Notes: generated from the letters alone by a model not told the origin. 32,806 nucleotides of DNA from CAYZPW01 sp964480475 (GCA_964480475.1 CAYZPW010000034.1:1-32806), one strand, 5' to 3'. Shown: positions 24,627-32,806, counted from the stretch's first letter. Program-made: numbers and translations.

Positions 24627-27600
24627 ATGAGGAAGATTCAATTGATGCTCCCGATTGCCGTGACGCTCATGGCGTTTAGCCTGGGACTGCTCGCCTCTGA
24701 CATTGAGCTTGGGCCCGAGGTCCTTCGTGGGCCGACGGGGGCGCCGGCCTGGGCCGAGACGGACGTTGATTTTGGCGAGTTGGGTGTGGTTTCTGGCGCA
24801 GTCGGGGCAGGGCTGCCTGTTCCGCTGAATGGGGACGGCAATTTCGTGAACGAGGTCGGCCTGGGAACGGTGATCGCGCCTCAGGCGGAGGACGCGCTCC
24901 TGCTGGTTCCCGAGTGGCTGCAAATGGACGTTTACGACATGTTCGTCCGCATGACCACTTCGCAGCAGGAAGACTTTGGCCAGCTGCTGCTTGACGTCAC
25001 AGACCTCAGGCTCATAGACGAGGTGGCTTTCACGATAGCGCACTCGTCCAAGAGCATCCTGACCGTAGGCGACCCGCAGCTTTATGTGAAGAATGCTGAG
25101 CTTCTCTACCAGATAGACGCCGAGGTCGCTTATGCGGATATCGTTGACTACGGCACGCCTGGCCAAGACCCTGACTACTACTCCACCGTGCGATACAATA
25201 CGATACGCGGCGGGGTGATGGGCCAATATGAGCTGCCGAAGGACATCTACTATTGGTTTGTGGTTCACCCGAAGCACGGCGACGAGCACCCCTCAATGAG
25301 TCCCGTGCTCACCGACCAGACCAGCACCTACGGCTACCTTTGGCGCGAATACCTTTTCTATAACCCATCCGAGGAATACGACTACACAAACTACTTCGTG
25401 AACAAGACGCCTAACTGGATAACGGACGCTGACGTCGATAGTTGGGGCCCGTCCGCGACGGGTTACCTCACTGATGGCTACAAGGGCTATCGGGCCGCCA
25501 TCTTGATGGCCGGGTCCGACCCCGAAAAGCCGCTCCTCTGCGAGTTCCCCTGGAGCCTGACCCGCGTGATTGTTACAACGATGAACGCGGAGCAGGCCTA
25601 CGCCTCGGGTAAGACCAAGATGCTCGAGAATCTCGTCATGCGCTCCAACGGCATTGCGAGCGAGATGCTCATCCCAAGCGACTGGGTAGGCATACTCGAT
25701 GACACCGGCGACCCCAACATAGTCGGCCCGATTCAGGAAATCCTCGAGAGCAACGGCATCCCTTATGAGATGTTCACGTCCGACGACTTCGTAATCCGAT
25801 TCTGGAGCCGTTGCAGCAAGGTCATCGTCGCCTCAAATCAGAGCCGCGCCTTTTACGAGGCGCTGGCGGACGAAACCGTCGTGTCCCGGATTCGCAGCTG
25901 GATGGCGGGGAGCTACGTGACGTTCCAGTTCCACGGGGCCTGCGCTCCTGAGGACGCCTGGGGCGACCTCGACTTGCCGTTCGGCCTGGGCTACGTCACG
26001 GAAGATGTCAACGATGTAAAAATCGGTCGCTATCCCACGCTGCAGGAGGTGATCGGCAACGCGAGCCATCTTTGGGACGACAGCGTCGTGAATGCCTCGC
26101 TGCCCGCCTTCAGACCATTTGAACCCGACAGCATGGCAGTGGATGTTGTCGGCAACTGGGTGTGCAGGAATCTGCCCTTCAGGGCGAGAGGCAATCGGCC
26201 AATCCAGGCCAATCAGATATGCTTTGAGCACAACGGCAACTGCGGCGAGATTCAGGACTTGATGAACGCCGCGGCCAGAGCCTGCCTGCTGCCGTGCGCC
26301 GGCGTCAACAACCACACCTGGGACCACGTTACGAACGAGTTCTGGGAGGGGGATTGGCACGGCTACCAGGTTGACTGGAACGGCAACCACACTTCTGTCG
26401 CCAAGCAGAGCGTGCTCTACGACAAGGACTTCGGCGGGAGCAAGGACCTGTCCGCGATCTCGCAGGACAGGGGCGACACTTATCCTGTCAACGCGACCGC
26501 AAGATTCAGCGAGGTCTGCAAGTTCCGCGCCAGGGTCGAGGACCTAAATCACAATCCTGTGGACGGAGCGGAGATAAACGTGAAGGTTCATTTCTACAAC
26601 GATCCGGGCTACCCGCTATACACGGCGATAACAGCACACACCGACTCTACCGGGGAAGTCATAATAGACCTGGGCAACAACCGGGACTTCTGGATGAGCG
26701 TCAGGAGTCGGGTCGGTGACGTAGGCGAAGCTCAGATTCTAACCGGTACAGTAGCAGGTGAGCAGTATTCTCACACTTGGGTCGTCGAGGAGGGCCTGAT
26801 GCCGACGCTGCCGCCAATCGAGAGCGTGGAGTTCCCAGTGGGCGAGCGTGAATACCGACTCGACTTCACCTACAACGTGGAGTTTGAGATGCTCTACAGC
26901 GTCAGCGCGGGGTCCTTCGGGCACAAGGAGGACGCCGGCAACGTCGATTTCTTCATCGTCAGCCCTGACGAGTATGACAAGTATCAGAACGATGAGGCGT
27001 TTCAGGCGCATGAGTGGCGCACCGATTCTCCGGGAGACAGTTTCAGCGCCGAGACCCCGCCCGAGAGCTACTACATCGTTTTCTCGAACGAGGACACGGT
27101 CGGCGTGAAGCAGTTTGTGAAGATTGGCATTGACGTCAACAAGAAGAGCGGCGGCGCCTGGCAGCACGTGGAGAGTTATGAGAACTACGTGGCGATCCCA
27201 GCAAGGGACTCTTTCGTGCTCGCATTCACGCCTGGGGATGCGCCTTCCGTCGCGCCGCATATATACGCGGCCGGCTATCTCGAGGCCAGCGTCAATTCCG
27301 CGTCAGGGTTCGAGTTTGGGATGCAGGCGTTCGTTGTCGATCCTGACGGCCTTTCCGACGTGGAAACTGTGGAGGCATACTACGGCGGCATTCCCTTGGG
27401 CATCTTCTTGACAGATGACGGCCTCGAGCCAGACGACTTCCCAGGTGATGGGATATTTACCTGTCTTGCGCAGATGGCGCCGGGCGAGATCGGCCCCGGG
27501 CTTTATCGCGTAGAGCTGGTCGCGACGGATGTAGCCGGCAACCAGAGCACATCTTGGCCGTATCTAAACGTGCTGTCCGGCCCGTTGGCCTTGCCGAGCG

Positions 27601-27977
27601 AAGTATCGCAGATGAACGTGGATATCTGGCAGCCGGCGATAACAGCCGATGGGGCGCCGGTTATCCTGGGCGGCGGCTTCTTTGGACGCGAAACCGTCGG
27701 TCCTGGCGACAGCATGAAGATGCTGGCGTTCGTTTCTGATCCGGACGGCCTATCCGACATCGACCGCGTCGAGCTCTTCCTCGAGGGCGGGGTCCCGACG
27801 GGTTTCTTCCTCAACGACGACGGCATAGACGGCGACGACTTCGCCGGGGATAGCATTTACACGTTCCAGATACTGATGCCCGGAGGGCTTGCGCCGGGCC
27901 ACATGACGCTGGAGGCCGTGGCGTTCGACAGCTCCAGCAACTCGAGCGCCGTATATCCATATCTTACCGTGAATTGA
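24627..27977 (+). CDS. Large secreted transglutaminase-like protein with tandem C-terminal domains
   Basis: An 1116-residue exported protein. The signal peptide is residues 1 to about 23 (MRKIQLMLPIAVTLMAFSLG). A long N-terminal region of unknown fold follows. A transglutaminase-like core lies near 535-590, with candidate triad C539 (NGNCGE), H567 (WDHVTNEFW) and D583 (YQVDWN). Residues about 630-700 look like a carboxypeptidase-regulatory or Ig-like beta domain (EDLNHNPVDGAEINVKV). Two tandem units follow, each with DPDGLSD, then L.DDG, DDF.GD and Y or F-T, resembling choice-of-anchor X domains. It may cleave or crosslink peptides, or process carbohydrate-linked substrates, outside the cell; this is inferred. 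The start is fixed by GGAGGAGG at 24612-24619. gatC begins four bases after the stop. Confidence 0.88.
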   Translation: MRKIQLMLPIAVTLMAFSLGLLASDIELGPEVLRGPTGAPAWAETDVDFGELGVVSGAVGAGLPVPLNGDGNFVNEVGLGTVIAPQAEDALLLVPEWLQMDVYDMFVRMTTSQQEDFGQLLLDVTDLRLIDEVAFTIAHSSKSILTVGDPQLYVKNAELLYQIDAEVAYADIVDYGTPGQDPDYYSTVRYNTIRGGVMGQYELPKDIYYWFVVHPKHGDEHPSMSPVLTDQTSTYGYLWREYLFYNPSEEYDYTNYFVNKTPNWITDADVDSWGPSATGYLTDGYKGYRAAILMAGSDPEKPLLCEFPWSLTRVIVTTMNAEQAYASGKTKMLENLVMRSNGIASEMLIPSDWVGILDDTGDPNIVGPIQEILESNGIPYEMFTSDDFVIRFWSRCSKVIVASNQSRAFYEALADETVVSRIRSWMAGSYVTFQFHGACAPEDAWGDLDLPFGLGYVTEDVNDVKIGRYPTLQEVIGNASHLWDDSVVNASLPAFRPFEPDSMAVDVVGNWVCRNLPFRARGNRPIQANQICFEHNGNCGEIQDLMNAAARACLLPCAGVNNHTWDHVTNEFWEGDWHGYQVDWNGNHTSVAKQSVLYDKDFGGSKDLSAISQDRGDTYPVNATARFSEVCKFRARVEDLNHNPVDGAEINVKVHFYNDPGYPLYTAITAHTDSTGEVIIDLGNNRDFWMSVRSRVGDVGEAQILTGTVAGEQYSHTWVVEEGLMPTLPPIESVEFPVGEREYRLDFTYNVEFEMLYSVSAGSFGHKEDAGNVDFFIVSPDEYDKYQNDEAFQAHEWRTDSPGDSFSAETPPESYYIVFSNEDTVGVKQFVKIGIDVNKKSGGAWQHVESYENYVAIPARDSFVLAFTPGDAPSVAPHIYAAGYLEASVNSASGFEFGMQAFVVDPDGLSDVETVEAYYGGIPLGIFLTDDGLEPDDFPGDGIFTCLAQMAPGEIGPGLYRVELVATDVAGNQSTSWPYLNVLSGPLALPSEVSQMNVDIWQPAITADGAPVILGGGFFGRETVGPGDSMKMLAFVSDPDGLSDIDRVELFLEGGVPTGFFLNDDGIDGDDFAGDSIYTFQILMPGGLAPGHMTLEAVAFDSSSNSSAVYPYLTVN

Positions 27978-27981
27978 TCGG

Positions 27982-28275
27982 ATGGAAATAAAAAAGGAGC
28001 AGGTTGAATACCTTGCGGGGCTAGCCGGGATTGAGCTCAGCGAGGCGGAAAAGGAGACGTTCAGCCGCCAGCTTCTGCGGATCATCGGCTACGTTGATAA
28101 ACTGAACGAACTCGATCTTACTGAGGTGCCGCCTACCGCGCACACGCAGAGCTTGACGAACGTGTTTCGCGAGGACGAATGTCGGCCGGGCCTGCCCCAG
28201 GACGTGGCTTTGGGGATGGCGCCTGACCGGCAGGGCGATTATTTCCGCGTGCCGAGGGTCATAAAGAACGAATGA
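27982..28275 (+). CDS. gatC: Asp-tRNA(Asn)/Glu-tRNA(Gln) amidotransferase subunit C
   Basis: A 97-residue GatC of normal length, with VEYLAGLAGIELSEAEKETFSRQL near the N-terminus, then IIGYVDKLNELDLTEVPPTAH, FREDECRPGLPQDVAL and the ending DYFRVPRVI. GatC clamps GatA and GatB together in the enzyme that converts misacylated Asp-tRNA(Asn) or Glu-tRNA(Gln). The usual gatA is not downstream; instead its TGA overlaps the ATG of a DnaC-like ATPase by four bases. The secreted transglutaminase gene ends only four bases upstream. So a translation-fidelity subunit is sandwiched between unrelated genes, and gatA/gatB must be elsewhere in the genome. Confidence 0.95.
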   Translation: MEIKKEQVEYLAGLAGIELSEAEKETFSRQLLRIIGYVDKLNELDLTEVPPTAHTQSLTNVFREDECRPGLPQDVALGMAPDRQGDYFRVPRVIKNE

Positions 28276-29069
28276 GCGGCAGCTCAATGACGGATTCGCA
28301 TTACGATTCTGAAGGCCCTCGATGCAAGCGCTGTAACGACACTGGCTGGGTGATAGAGGGCGAGGAGGCGTTCCGCTGCGACTGCTACGAGAGCTTGAAG
28401 CAGAACATTCTGCTTTCTCAGGCGAATATCGCCCAGCGCTATTCGCATTGCAGCTTCAATGACTTCGATATAGCGAACAATGTCAGCCTTGGAGAGGCCA
28501 AGAGAGCTGCGGAGGATTTCGTAAGAGCGTATCCGGCCAAACGCGACGGCCTGCTTTTCATGGGAGGGTCTGGTGTCGGCAAAACACACCTTGCCGTCGC
28601 GATAGTGAAGGAGATTATCTCAACAAAGAGCGTGCCATGCCTCTTTGTCGATTTCCGGTCTCTGCTTGGCGAGATCAAGGAGACCTATTCGGACCCGAAG
28701 GGGGAGACTTCCGAGAGCGACGTTTTGGCGCCTGTCTTGGAGACTGACGTCGTGGTCTTGGACGACCTGGGCGCGGAACGGATTAGCGATTGGGTTCGTG
28801 ATAGGCTGGGCTTCATCATCAATCATCGCTACAACCACAAAAAAGCCATGATCATCACGACCAATTTCATGGATGCCGGGCCCAAAAAGAGCGGCCTTAC
28901 AAGAGCGACGGAGACGCTTCAGGACAGAATAGGAGTGCGGTTGCGTTCACGGCTTTACGAGATGTGCAAGTTAGTCGAGATCAAGGCGGATGACTACAGG
29001 TTGAGGCTCGTGGGAGGAAAGCCCACCAAGAAAAGAGGAAGACCTCGCAAGAGTGCCGTCGAAGAATAG
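28272..29069 (+). CDS. DnaC/IstB-like AAA+ ATPase with N-terminal zinc finger and AT-hook-like tail
   Basis: A 265-residue AAA+ protein. An N-terminal cluster C18-x2-C21 and C36-x-C38 is a probable zinc site typical of DnaC/DnaI-like helicase loaders. Walker A is GGSGVGKT (98-105), Walker B VVVLDDLG (160-167), sensor 1 ITTN near 195-198, and an arginine finger candidate in GVRLRSRL. The C-terminus RGRPRK (255-260) is an AT-hook-type DNA-binding motif. No IS21 transposase is near, so replicative helicase loading is favoured over transposition. It begins inside the last codons of gatC and ends 17 bases inside the next gene. An in-frame ATG at 28287 is an alternative start. Confidence 0.88.
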   Translation: MSGSSMTDSHYDSEGPRCKRCNDTGWVIEGEEAFRCDCYESLKQNILLSQANIAQRYSHCSFNDFDIANNVSLGEAKRAAEDFVRAYPAKRDGLLFMGGSGVGKTHLAVAIVKEIISTKSVPCLFVDFRSLLGEIKETYSDPKGETSESDVLAPVLETDVVVLDDLGAERISDWVRDRLGFIINHRYNHKKAMIITTNFMDAGPKKSGLTRATETLQDRIGVRLRSRLYEMCKLVEIKADDYRLRLVGGKPTKKRGRPRKSAVEE

Positions 29070-29778
29070 CTCCCAGGCTCCGTTGATTGACATCTCTCTG
29101 CCGCTGTCGCCACTGACGGTTACATATCCTGGCGACCCGGCGGTCGAGATCGAGAAGGTCAAGGGCGCAAGCGCAGACGACGTGGCCCTCGTCCACAAGC
29201 TCTGCATGGGCACCCACTCCGGCACACATATCGATGCCCCAGCACATATAGTCAGAGGGGGCCAGGCGCTGCCGCAGATTGACCTGTCCAGACTCGTCGG
29301 CGAATGCTGCGTTCTTGATTGCACTGAATGCGAGGTGTGCATCGACGCCGAGACGCTCGCTGGGAAAGAGATCGCACACGAAGAGCGGGTCCTTCTCAAG
29401 ACCAAAAACTCCAAGCTCATTTCGCAGGCGGCCTTCAACCGCAGTTACGTCTATTTGACCCCTGACGGCGCGGGGTTCCTCGCCGAGCTTGGCGCGTCAC
29501 TCGTGGGGATTGATTATCTCTCCATAGGGCAGATGGGGCCGTCTGGAGTTAAAACACACAGGACGCTTCTTGCCCGCGATGTGCTGATTCTGGAGGGCCT
29601 GGACCTCTCGCAGGTTGCCCCTGGCAGCTATGAGCTCCTATGCTTACCCCTGAGGATCGACGTGCCCGACGGCGCCCCAGTCCGGGCGCTGCTCCGGCCG
29701 CTGAGGCAGGCTGAAGTCGATCTTGCGAGTCAAGGTGGATCAGAAGGGGATACGACGACGAAGATGATTGAGGATTGA
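29053..29778 (+). CDS. Cyclase-family hydrolase (KynB-like)
   Basis: A 241-residue member of the cyclase family (PF04199). The metal motif HSGTHIDAPAH spans 55-65 (H55, H59, D61, H65). It opens with IDISLPLSPLTVTYPGDP, and contains YLSIGQMGP, LLARDVLILEGLDLSQV and LLCLPLRIDVPDGAPVRALL, all typical. Known relatives include N-formylkynurenine formamidase (KynB) and isatin hydrolase; no tryptophan pathway genes are near, so the substrate is open. The GTG start at 29053 overlaps the DnaC-like gene by 17 bases, implying coupling. It is the last gene of the packed run before the methyltransferase fusions, the first of which starts two bases past this stop. Confidence 0.9.
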   Translation: MPSKNSSQAPLIDISLPLSPLTVTYPGDPAVEIEKVKGASADDVALVHKLCMGTHSGTHIDAPAHIVRGGQALPQIDLSRLVGECCVLDCTECEVCIDAETLAGKEIAHEERVLLKTKNSKLISQAAFNRSYVYLTPDGAGFLAELGASLVGIDYLSIGQMGPSGVKTHRTLLARDVLILEGLDLSQVAPGSYELLCLPLRIDVPDGAPVRALLRPLRQAEVDLASQGGSEGDTTTKMIED

Positions 29779-29780
29779 AG

Positions 29781-31259
29781 ATGGTAGATGAAAACACCCT
29801 TTACTACGGCGACAATCTTGATGTTCTGAAACAGCACATAGAGAAGGAATCAGTTGATCTCATTTACCTAGACCCGCCTTTCAAAAGTAGTCGTGATTAC
29901 AACATCCTCTTCGCCGAGAATGACGGGACCCGCTCGAAGGCCCAGATCAAGGCGTTTGAGGACACCTGGCGCTGGGACGTGGGAGCCGCTGAATCGTATC
30001 GGCAAGTCGTGGAAGCCGGTGGCGCGATCTCAGAGGCGATGCAGGCGTTCAGGAAGCTCCTGGGCGAAAACGACATGTTGGCCTACCTCTCTATGATGGC
30101 CCCACGCCTATTGGAGCTTAGGCGTGTCTTGAAGCCCACCGGGAGCATCTACCTGCACTGCGACCCGACAGCCAGCGCACACCTGAGGCTTCTTATGGAC
30201 ACTGTGTTGGGAGCCCAGAATTTCCAGAACGAAATCGTTTGGTATTATCGTGGAGGGGGAGTATCCAAACGCCGGTTCGGACGTCGGCACGACATAATCC
30301 TCTTCTATTCGAGAACTGAAACCGGCAATCGTCCATTTAACGTTGACGCGGTTCGGACACCGTATTCTCCGGACTCTCTTGAGAGGTTGAAGTATAGGGC
30401 CAAGGCCTTTCGGGGCGACAAGGTCTATGACACCTACGAGCCACATCCAGAAGGCAAGCACCCAGACGACGTATGGACGATGCAGCCCGTGATGCCCTCA
30501 GCCAAGGAACGTCTTGGCTTCCCCACACAGAAGCCTGAACGCCTGCTCGAGAGAATGATCAGCGCGTCCAGCAAAGAGGGAGACGTGGTGCTCGACCCGT
30601 TCTGCGGTTGTGGCACGACAATTTGTGTTGCAGAGCGGCTCAATCGCCGATGGATCGGGATTGATGTGACACACCTAGCCGTCACACTGATTAAGCACAG
30701 GCTTCAGGATTCCTTCGGCGAGCAAGTGAGAAAGACCTATAGAATCGTCGGCGAACCGGTTTCGATCTCAGGCGCGATGGAGCTTGCCAAGCACGACCCG
30801 TTTCAATTCCAGTGGTGGGCATTGGGCTTGGTTGGAGCAAGACCGGTCGAGCAGAAGAAAGGCGCCGACAAGGGGATCGATGGCCGGCTGTATTTTCACG
30901 ACGAGGGTGAGGTCACGAAGACCAAGCAGATCATATTCTCGGTAAAGGCCGGCCACGTGAGCGTCTCACACGTCCGGGACCTGCGAGGCGTGATTGAGAG
31001 AGAGCACGCGGCCATCGGAGTTCTGATAACGATGTTACCTGCGACTAAACCGATGCGGGCGGAGGCGGCGGCAGCGGACTTCTACTACTCACCCGGATGG
31101 GATCGGCATTACCCTCGCATTCAGATTCTGACGGTTGAGGACATCTTGCGCGGAGAAGGCATCGATTGCCCGCGGCTTGGGCGAAGCAACGTCACCTTTA
31201 AGAAGGCGCCCAGAGCTAGGAATCGCGACACCGACGACTCAAATGACCTATTCGAGTGA
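29781..31259 (+). CDS. DNA methyltransferase-restriction nuclease fusion, paralogue 1
   Basis: A 492-residue protein. Methylase part: catalytic motif IV DPPF at 31-34 precedes SAM motif I DPFCGCGTT at 272-280, the beta-class order seen in type III and CcrM-like N6-adenine or N4-cytosine enzymes. The stretch between about 156 and 239 is the expected target-recognition region and differs strongly from paralogue 2. From about 343 (FQWWALGLVGARP) comes an Mrr-like PD-(D/E)xK domain: KGADKGIDGRLYF (D367) and FSVKAG (K389), with Ser where Gln or Glu is usual. So one chain appears to carry methylation and cutting. A TTG start at 29775 is possible but ATG 29781 is preferred. The last 34 bases of the gene plus 21 beyond are repeated exactly in paralogue 2. 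Confidence 0.92.
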   Translation: MVDENTLYYGDNLDVLKQHIEKESVDLIYLDPPFKSSRDYNILFAENDGTRSKAQIKAFEDTWRWDVGAAESYRQVVEAGGAISEAMQAFRKLLGENDMLAYLSMMAPRLLELRRVLKPTGSIYLHCDPTASAHLRLLMDTVLGAQNFQNEIVWYYRGGGVSKRRFGRRHDIILFYSRTETGNRPFNVDAVRTPYSPDSLERLKYRAKAFRGDKVYDTYEPHPEGKHPDDVWTMQPVMPSAKERLGFPTQKPERLLERMISASSKEGDVVLDPFCGCGTTICVAERLNRRWIGIDVTHLAVTLIKHRLQDSFGEQVRKTYRIVGEPVSISGAMELAKHDPFQFQWWALGLVGARPVEQKKGADKGIDGRLYFHDEGEVTKTKQIIFSVKAGHVSVSHVRDLRGVIEREHAAIGVLITMLPATKPMRAEAAAADFYYSPGWDRHYPRIQILTVEDILRGEGIDCPRLGRSNVTFKKAPRARNRDTDDSNDLFE

Positions 31260-31280
31260 AGTGACGGCTAATCCCACATG
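31226..31280 (+). repeat. 55-bp exact direct repeat, copy 1
   Basis: Identical to 32752-32806, starting at CGACACCGACGACTC. It spans the 3' end of paralogue 1 and 21 bases past its stop. Sequence just before it differs between the two copies, so identity begins abruptly. Confidence 0.9.
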
Positions 31281-31297
31281 GGCCCAGGGGCTTGACG

Positions 31298-32785
31298 ATG
31301 CAAGATAAGAACGTGCTCTACTACGGCGACAATCTGGAGGTGCTGAGGCTGCACGTCACGGATGAGTCGGTTGACCTGATTTACTTGGACCCACCTTTCA
31401 AAAGCGATCAGAACTACAACGTGCTCTTTGCGGAAAGGAATGGCACGCAGTCCCCCGCGCAGGTCAAGGCGTTCAAAGATACTTGGACTTGGGACCTGGA
31501 GGCAGCCGAGGCATACGAGGAGGTCGTGGAAGGAGGCGGCAAGGTCTCCCAGGCTATGCAGGGCTTCAGGAAGCTCCTGGGCGACAGCGATATGCTGGCC
31601 TACCTATCTATGATGGCGCCGCGCCTCATGGAGCTTAGGCGTGTTTTGAAGCCCACCGGAAGCATATACCTGCACTGCGACAGCACGGCCGGTGCCTATC
31701 TCAGGCTTCTTACAGATGCGGTATTTGGGCCCCTATCCTTCCGCAATGAGATAGTCTGGTATTACTACAACAAGATCCATGACAGAAGAAAGAAGCTGTT
31801 TGCTAGAGCTACTGACTCGGTACTGTTTTATGTTAGAGATCCCACGGCCGCATTCACATATCATCAGCTCAAAGAGAAACGCGACAAGCCGGTCAAGCAG
31901 CTTGCCCGCAAGAAAGTGAATGGCCGGATGGTGAACGTCAAGGATGCTGACGGCAAGCTTGTTTACAGAATTAAGGAGGACCGGACGATAGACAATGTTT
32001 GGCGCATCCCGTGTCTGCAACCGGCAGCCAAAGAACGGCTTGGCTACCCGACGCAGAAGCCCGAGGCGCTCTTGGAGCGAATTATCAAAGCGAGCAGCAA
32101 CGAGGGCGATCTGGTTCTCGACCCGTTCTGCGGCTGTGGGACCACCGTCGCCGTTGCCCAGCGCCTCAATCGCCGCTGGATCGGCATCGACATAACGCAT
32201 TTGGCCGTAACGCTCATGAAATACCGACTTGAGAACACGTTCGGCGAGGGAATCAATGACCAATATGAGGTGGTCGGCGAGCCGGTCTCCATCTCCGGCG
32301 CGATGCAGCTGGCAAAGGAGAATCCGTATCAGTTTCAATGGTGGGCGCTGGGCCTGTTGGGCGCAAGGCCCGTTGAGCAGAAAAAGGGTGCTGACAAGGG
32401 CATCGATGGCCGGCTCTATTTCCATGACGAGGCGAAGGGCGGCAAGACCAAACAGATCGTCTTCTCGGTCAAGTCGGGTCACGTTACATCCTACATGATA
32501 CGCGACCTGCGAGGTGTGATTGAGCGCGAGGGCGCGGAAATCGGTGTCCTGATAACTATGCTCGACCCCACGAAGGACATGCGAGGGGAGGCGGCAGGCG
32601 CCGGTTTCTATGAATCGACAGTCTGGCAGAAGCGCTATCCGCGCATCCAGATTCTTACGATTGAGGACATCCTTCGTGGGAGAGGTATCGATTGTCCGCC
32701 GCTTAAGCGAACCAACGTCACGTTCAAGAAGGCTCAGAGAGCCAAAAATAACGACACCGACGACTCAAATGACCTATTCGAGTGA
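31298..32785 (+). CDS. DNA methyltransferase-restriction nuclease fusion, paralogue 2
   Basis: A 495-residue paralogue of the gene just upstream. DPPF is at 31-34, DPFCGCGTT near 275-283, the nuclease core KGADKGIDGRLYF near 363-375 and FSVKSG near 389-394. N-terminal (1-155) and C-terminal (from about 240) parts align without gaps apart from short ones, and are highly similar to paralogue 1, but residues about 156-235 are unrelated and richer in lysine (KLFARATDSVLFY, KQLARKKVNGR). This fits a second enzyme with a different target. AGGGG lies before the ATG at 31298; a TTG at 31292 is an alternative. Only 38 bases separate the two genes, so they are presumably cotranscribed. The gene ends 21 bases before the window end. 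Confidence 0.92.
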   Translation: MQDKNVLYYGDNLEVLRLHVTDESVDLIYLDPPFKSDQNYNVLFAERNGTQSPAQVKAFKDTWTWDLEAAEAYEEVVEGGGKVSQAMQGFRKLLGDSDMLAYLSMMAPRLMELRRVLKPTGSIYLHCDSTAGAYLRLLTDAVFGPLSFRNEIVWYYYNKIHDRRKKLFARATDSVLFYVRDPTAAFTYHQLKEKRDKPVKQLARKKVNGRMVNVKDADGKLVYRIKEDRTIDNVWRIPCLQPAAKERLGYPTQKPEALLERIIKASSNEGDLVLDPFCGCGTTVAVAQRLNRRWIGIDITHLAVTLMKYRLENTFGEGINDQYEVVGEPVSISGAMQLAKENPYQFQWWALGLLGARPVEQKKGADKGIDGRLYFHDEAKGGKTKQIVFSVKSGHVTSYMIRDLRGVIEREGAEIGVLITMLDPTKDMRGEAAGAGFYESTVWQKRYPRIQILTIEDILRGRGIDCPPLKRTNVTFKKAQRAKNNDTDDSNDLFE

Positions 32786-32806
32786 AGTGACGGCTAATCC
32801 CACATG
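32752..32806 (+). repeat. 55-bp exact direct repeat, copy 2 (at window end)
   Basis: Identical to 31226-31280 to the last base of the window. Since the window stops here, the real repeat could be longer, and a third gene copy could follow. Confidence 0.9.

Noticed and set aside
28272..29069. IS21 transposition helper IstB
   Set aside because: No IstA transposase or terminal inverted repeats nearby; the N-terminal zinc cluster and the gatC overlap favour a DnaC-like chromosomal gene.
1..32806. tRNA or rRNA genes
   Set aside because: I looked through the spacers for cloverleaf-like or conserved rRNA sequence and saw none; a tRNA search program would be decisive.

Overview
The window reads as a chromosomal scaffold (about 57-60% G+C by eye) from an uncultured Gram-negative bacterium. 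An LptD-type outer-membrane assembly protein, an RmlA-type nucleotidyltransferase and surface-glycan glycosyltransferases point to a diderm envelope. RecA, AccD and GatC are single housekeeping genes outside their most familiar operons. Large secreted proteins, an FGE-like secreted protein and dense intergenic hairpin repeats suggest a metagenome-assembled candidate phylum, but I cannot assign a phylum from sequence alone. Both ends lie in repeats and there is a 100-N gap, so this is probably a whole assembled scaffold. LAYOUT: 1-84 paired hairpins; 85-1704 (-) DUF885-type metallopeptidase; 2185-2907 predicted multi-pass membrane protein of unknown function; 3331-4551 beta-lactamase-fold serine hydrolase; 4687-5937 secreted FGE/SUMF1-like protein; 6071-6140 truncated composite repeat followed by a broken second copy of the serine hydrolase 3' end (6183-6317); 6369-9701 (-) single-chain restriction-modification enzyme; 9893-10942 GT4 glycosyltransferase; 11202-11556 repeats; 11594-16601 a tightly overlapping three-gene unit (membrane protein, giant GT-C-like membrane protein, HEPN protein); 16823-17581 metallo-beta-lactamase-fold cyclic-nucleotide-phosphodiesterase-like protein; 17641-18567 accD; 18679-18892 second composite repeat running into the 5' end of lptD (18857-21427); 21445-21700 gap and CACGAATG-type repeats; 21818-23948 rmlA-like gene and recA; 24013-24300 orphan HicB-like protein; 24627-29778 a packed run of transglutaminase-like secreted protein, gatC, DnaC-like ATPase and cyclase-family hydrolase; 29781-32785 two tandem methyltransferase-nuclease fusion genes. 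HOW THE GENES WORK TOGETHER: envelope and glycan functions (GT4, GT-C, LptD, RmlA) occupy the centre, mixed with core metabolism (AccD, GatC) and recombination (RecA). Defence genes sit on both sides: one 1110-residue nuclease-methyltransferase on the left, and on the right two paralogous methyltransferase-nuclease fusions that share both end domains but differ in the middle, where the target recognition region is expected. The most unusual non-coding signal is a composite element of about 215-225 bp with five hairpins (four with TGAA/TTCA loops in at least one copy). Two near-full copies and one truncated inverted copy are present, all intergenic except where copy 2 supplies the annotated start of lptD.
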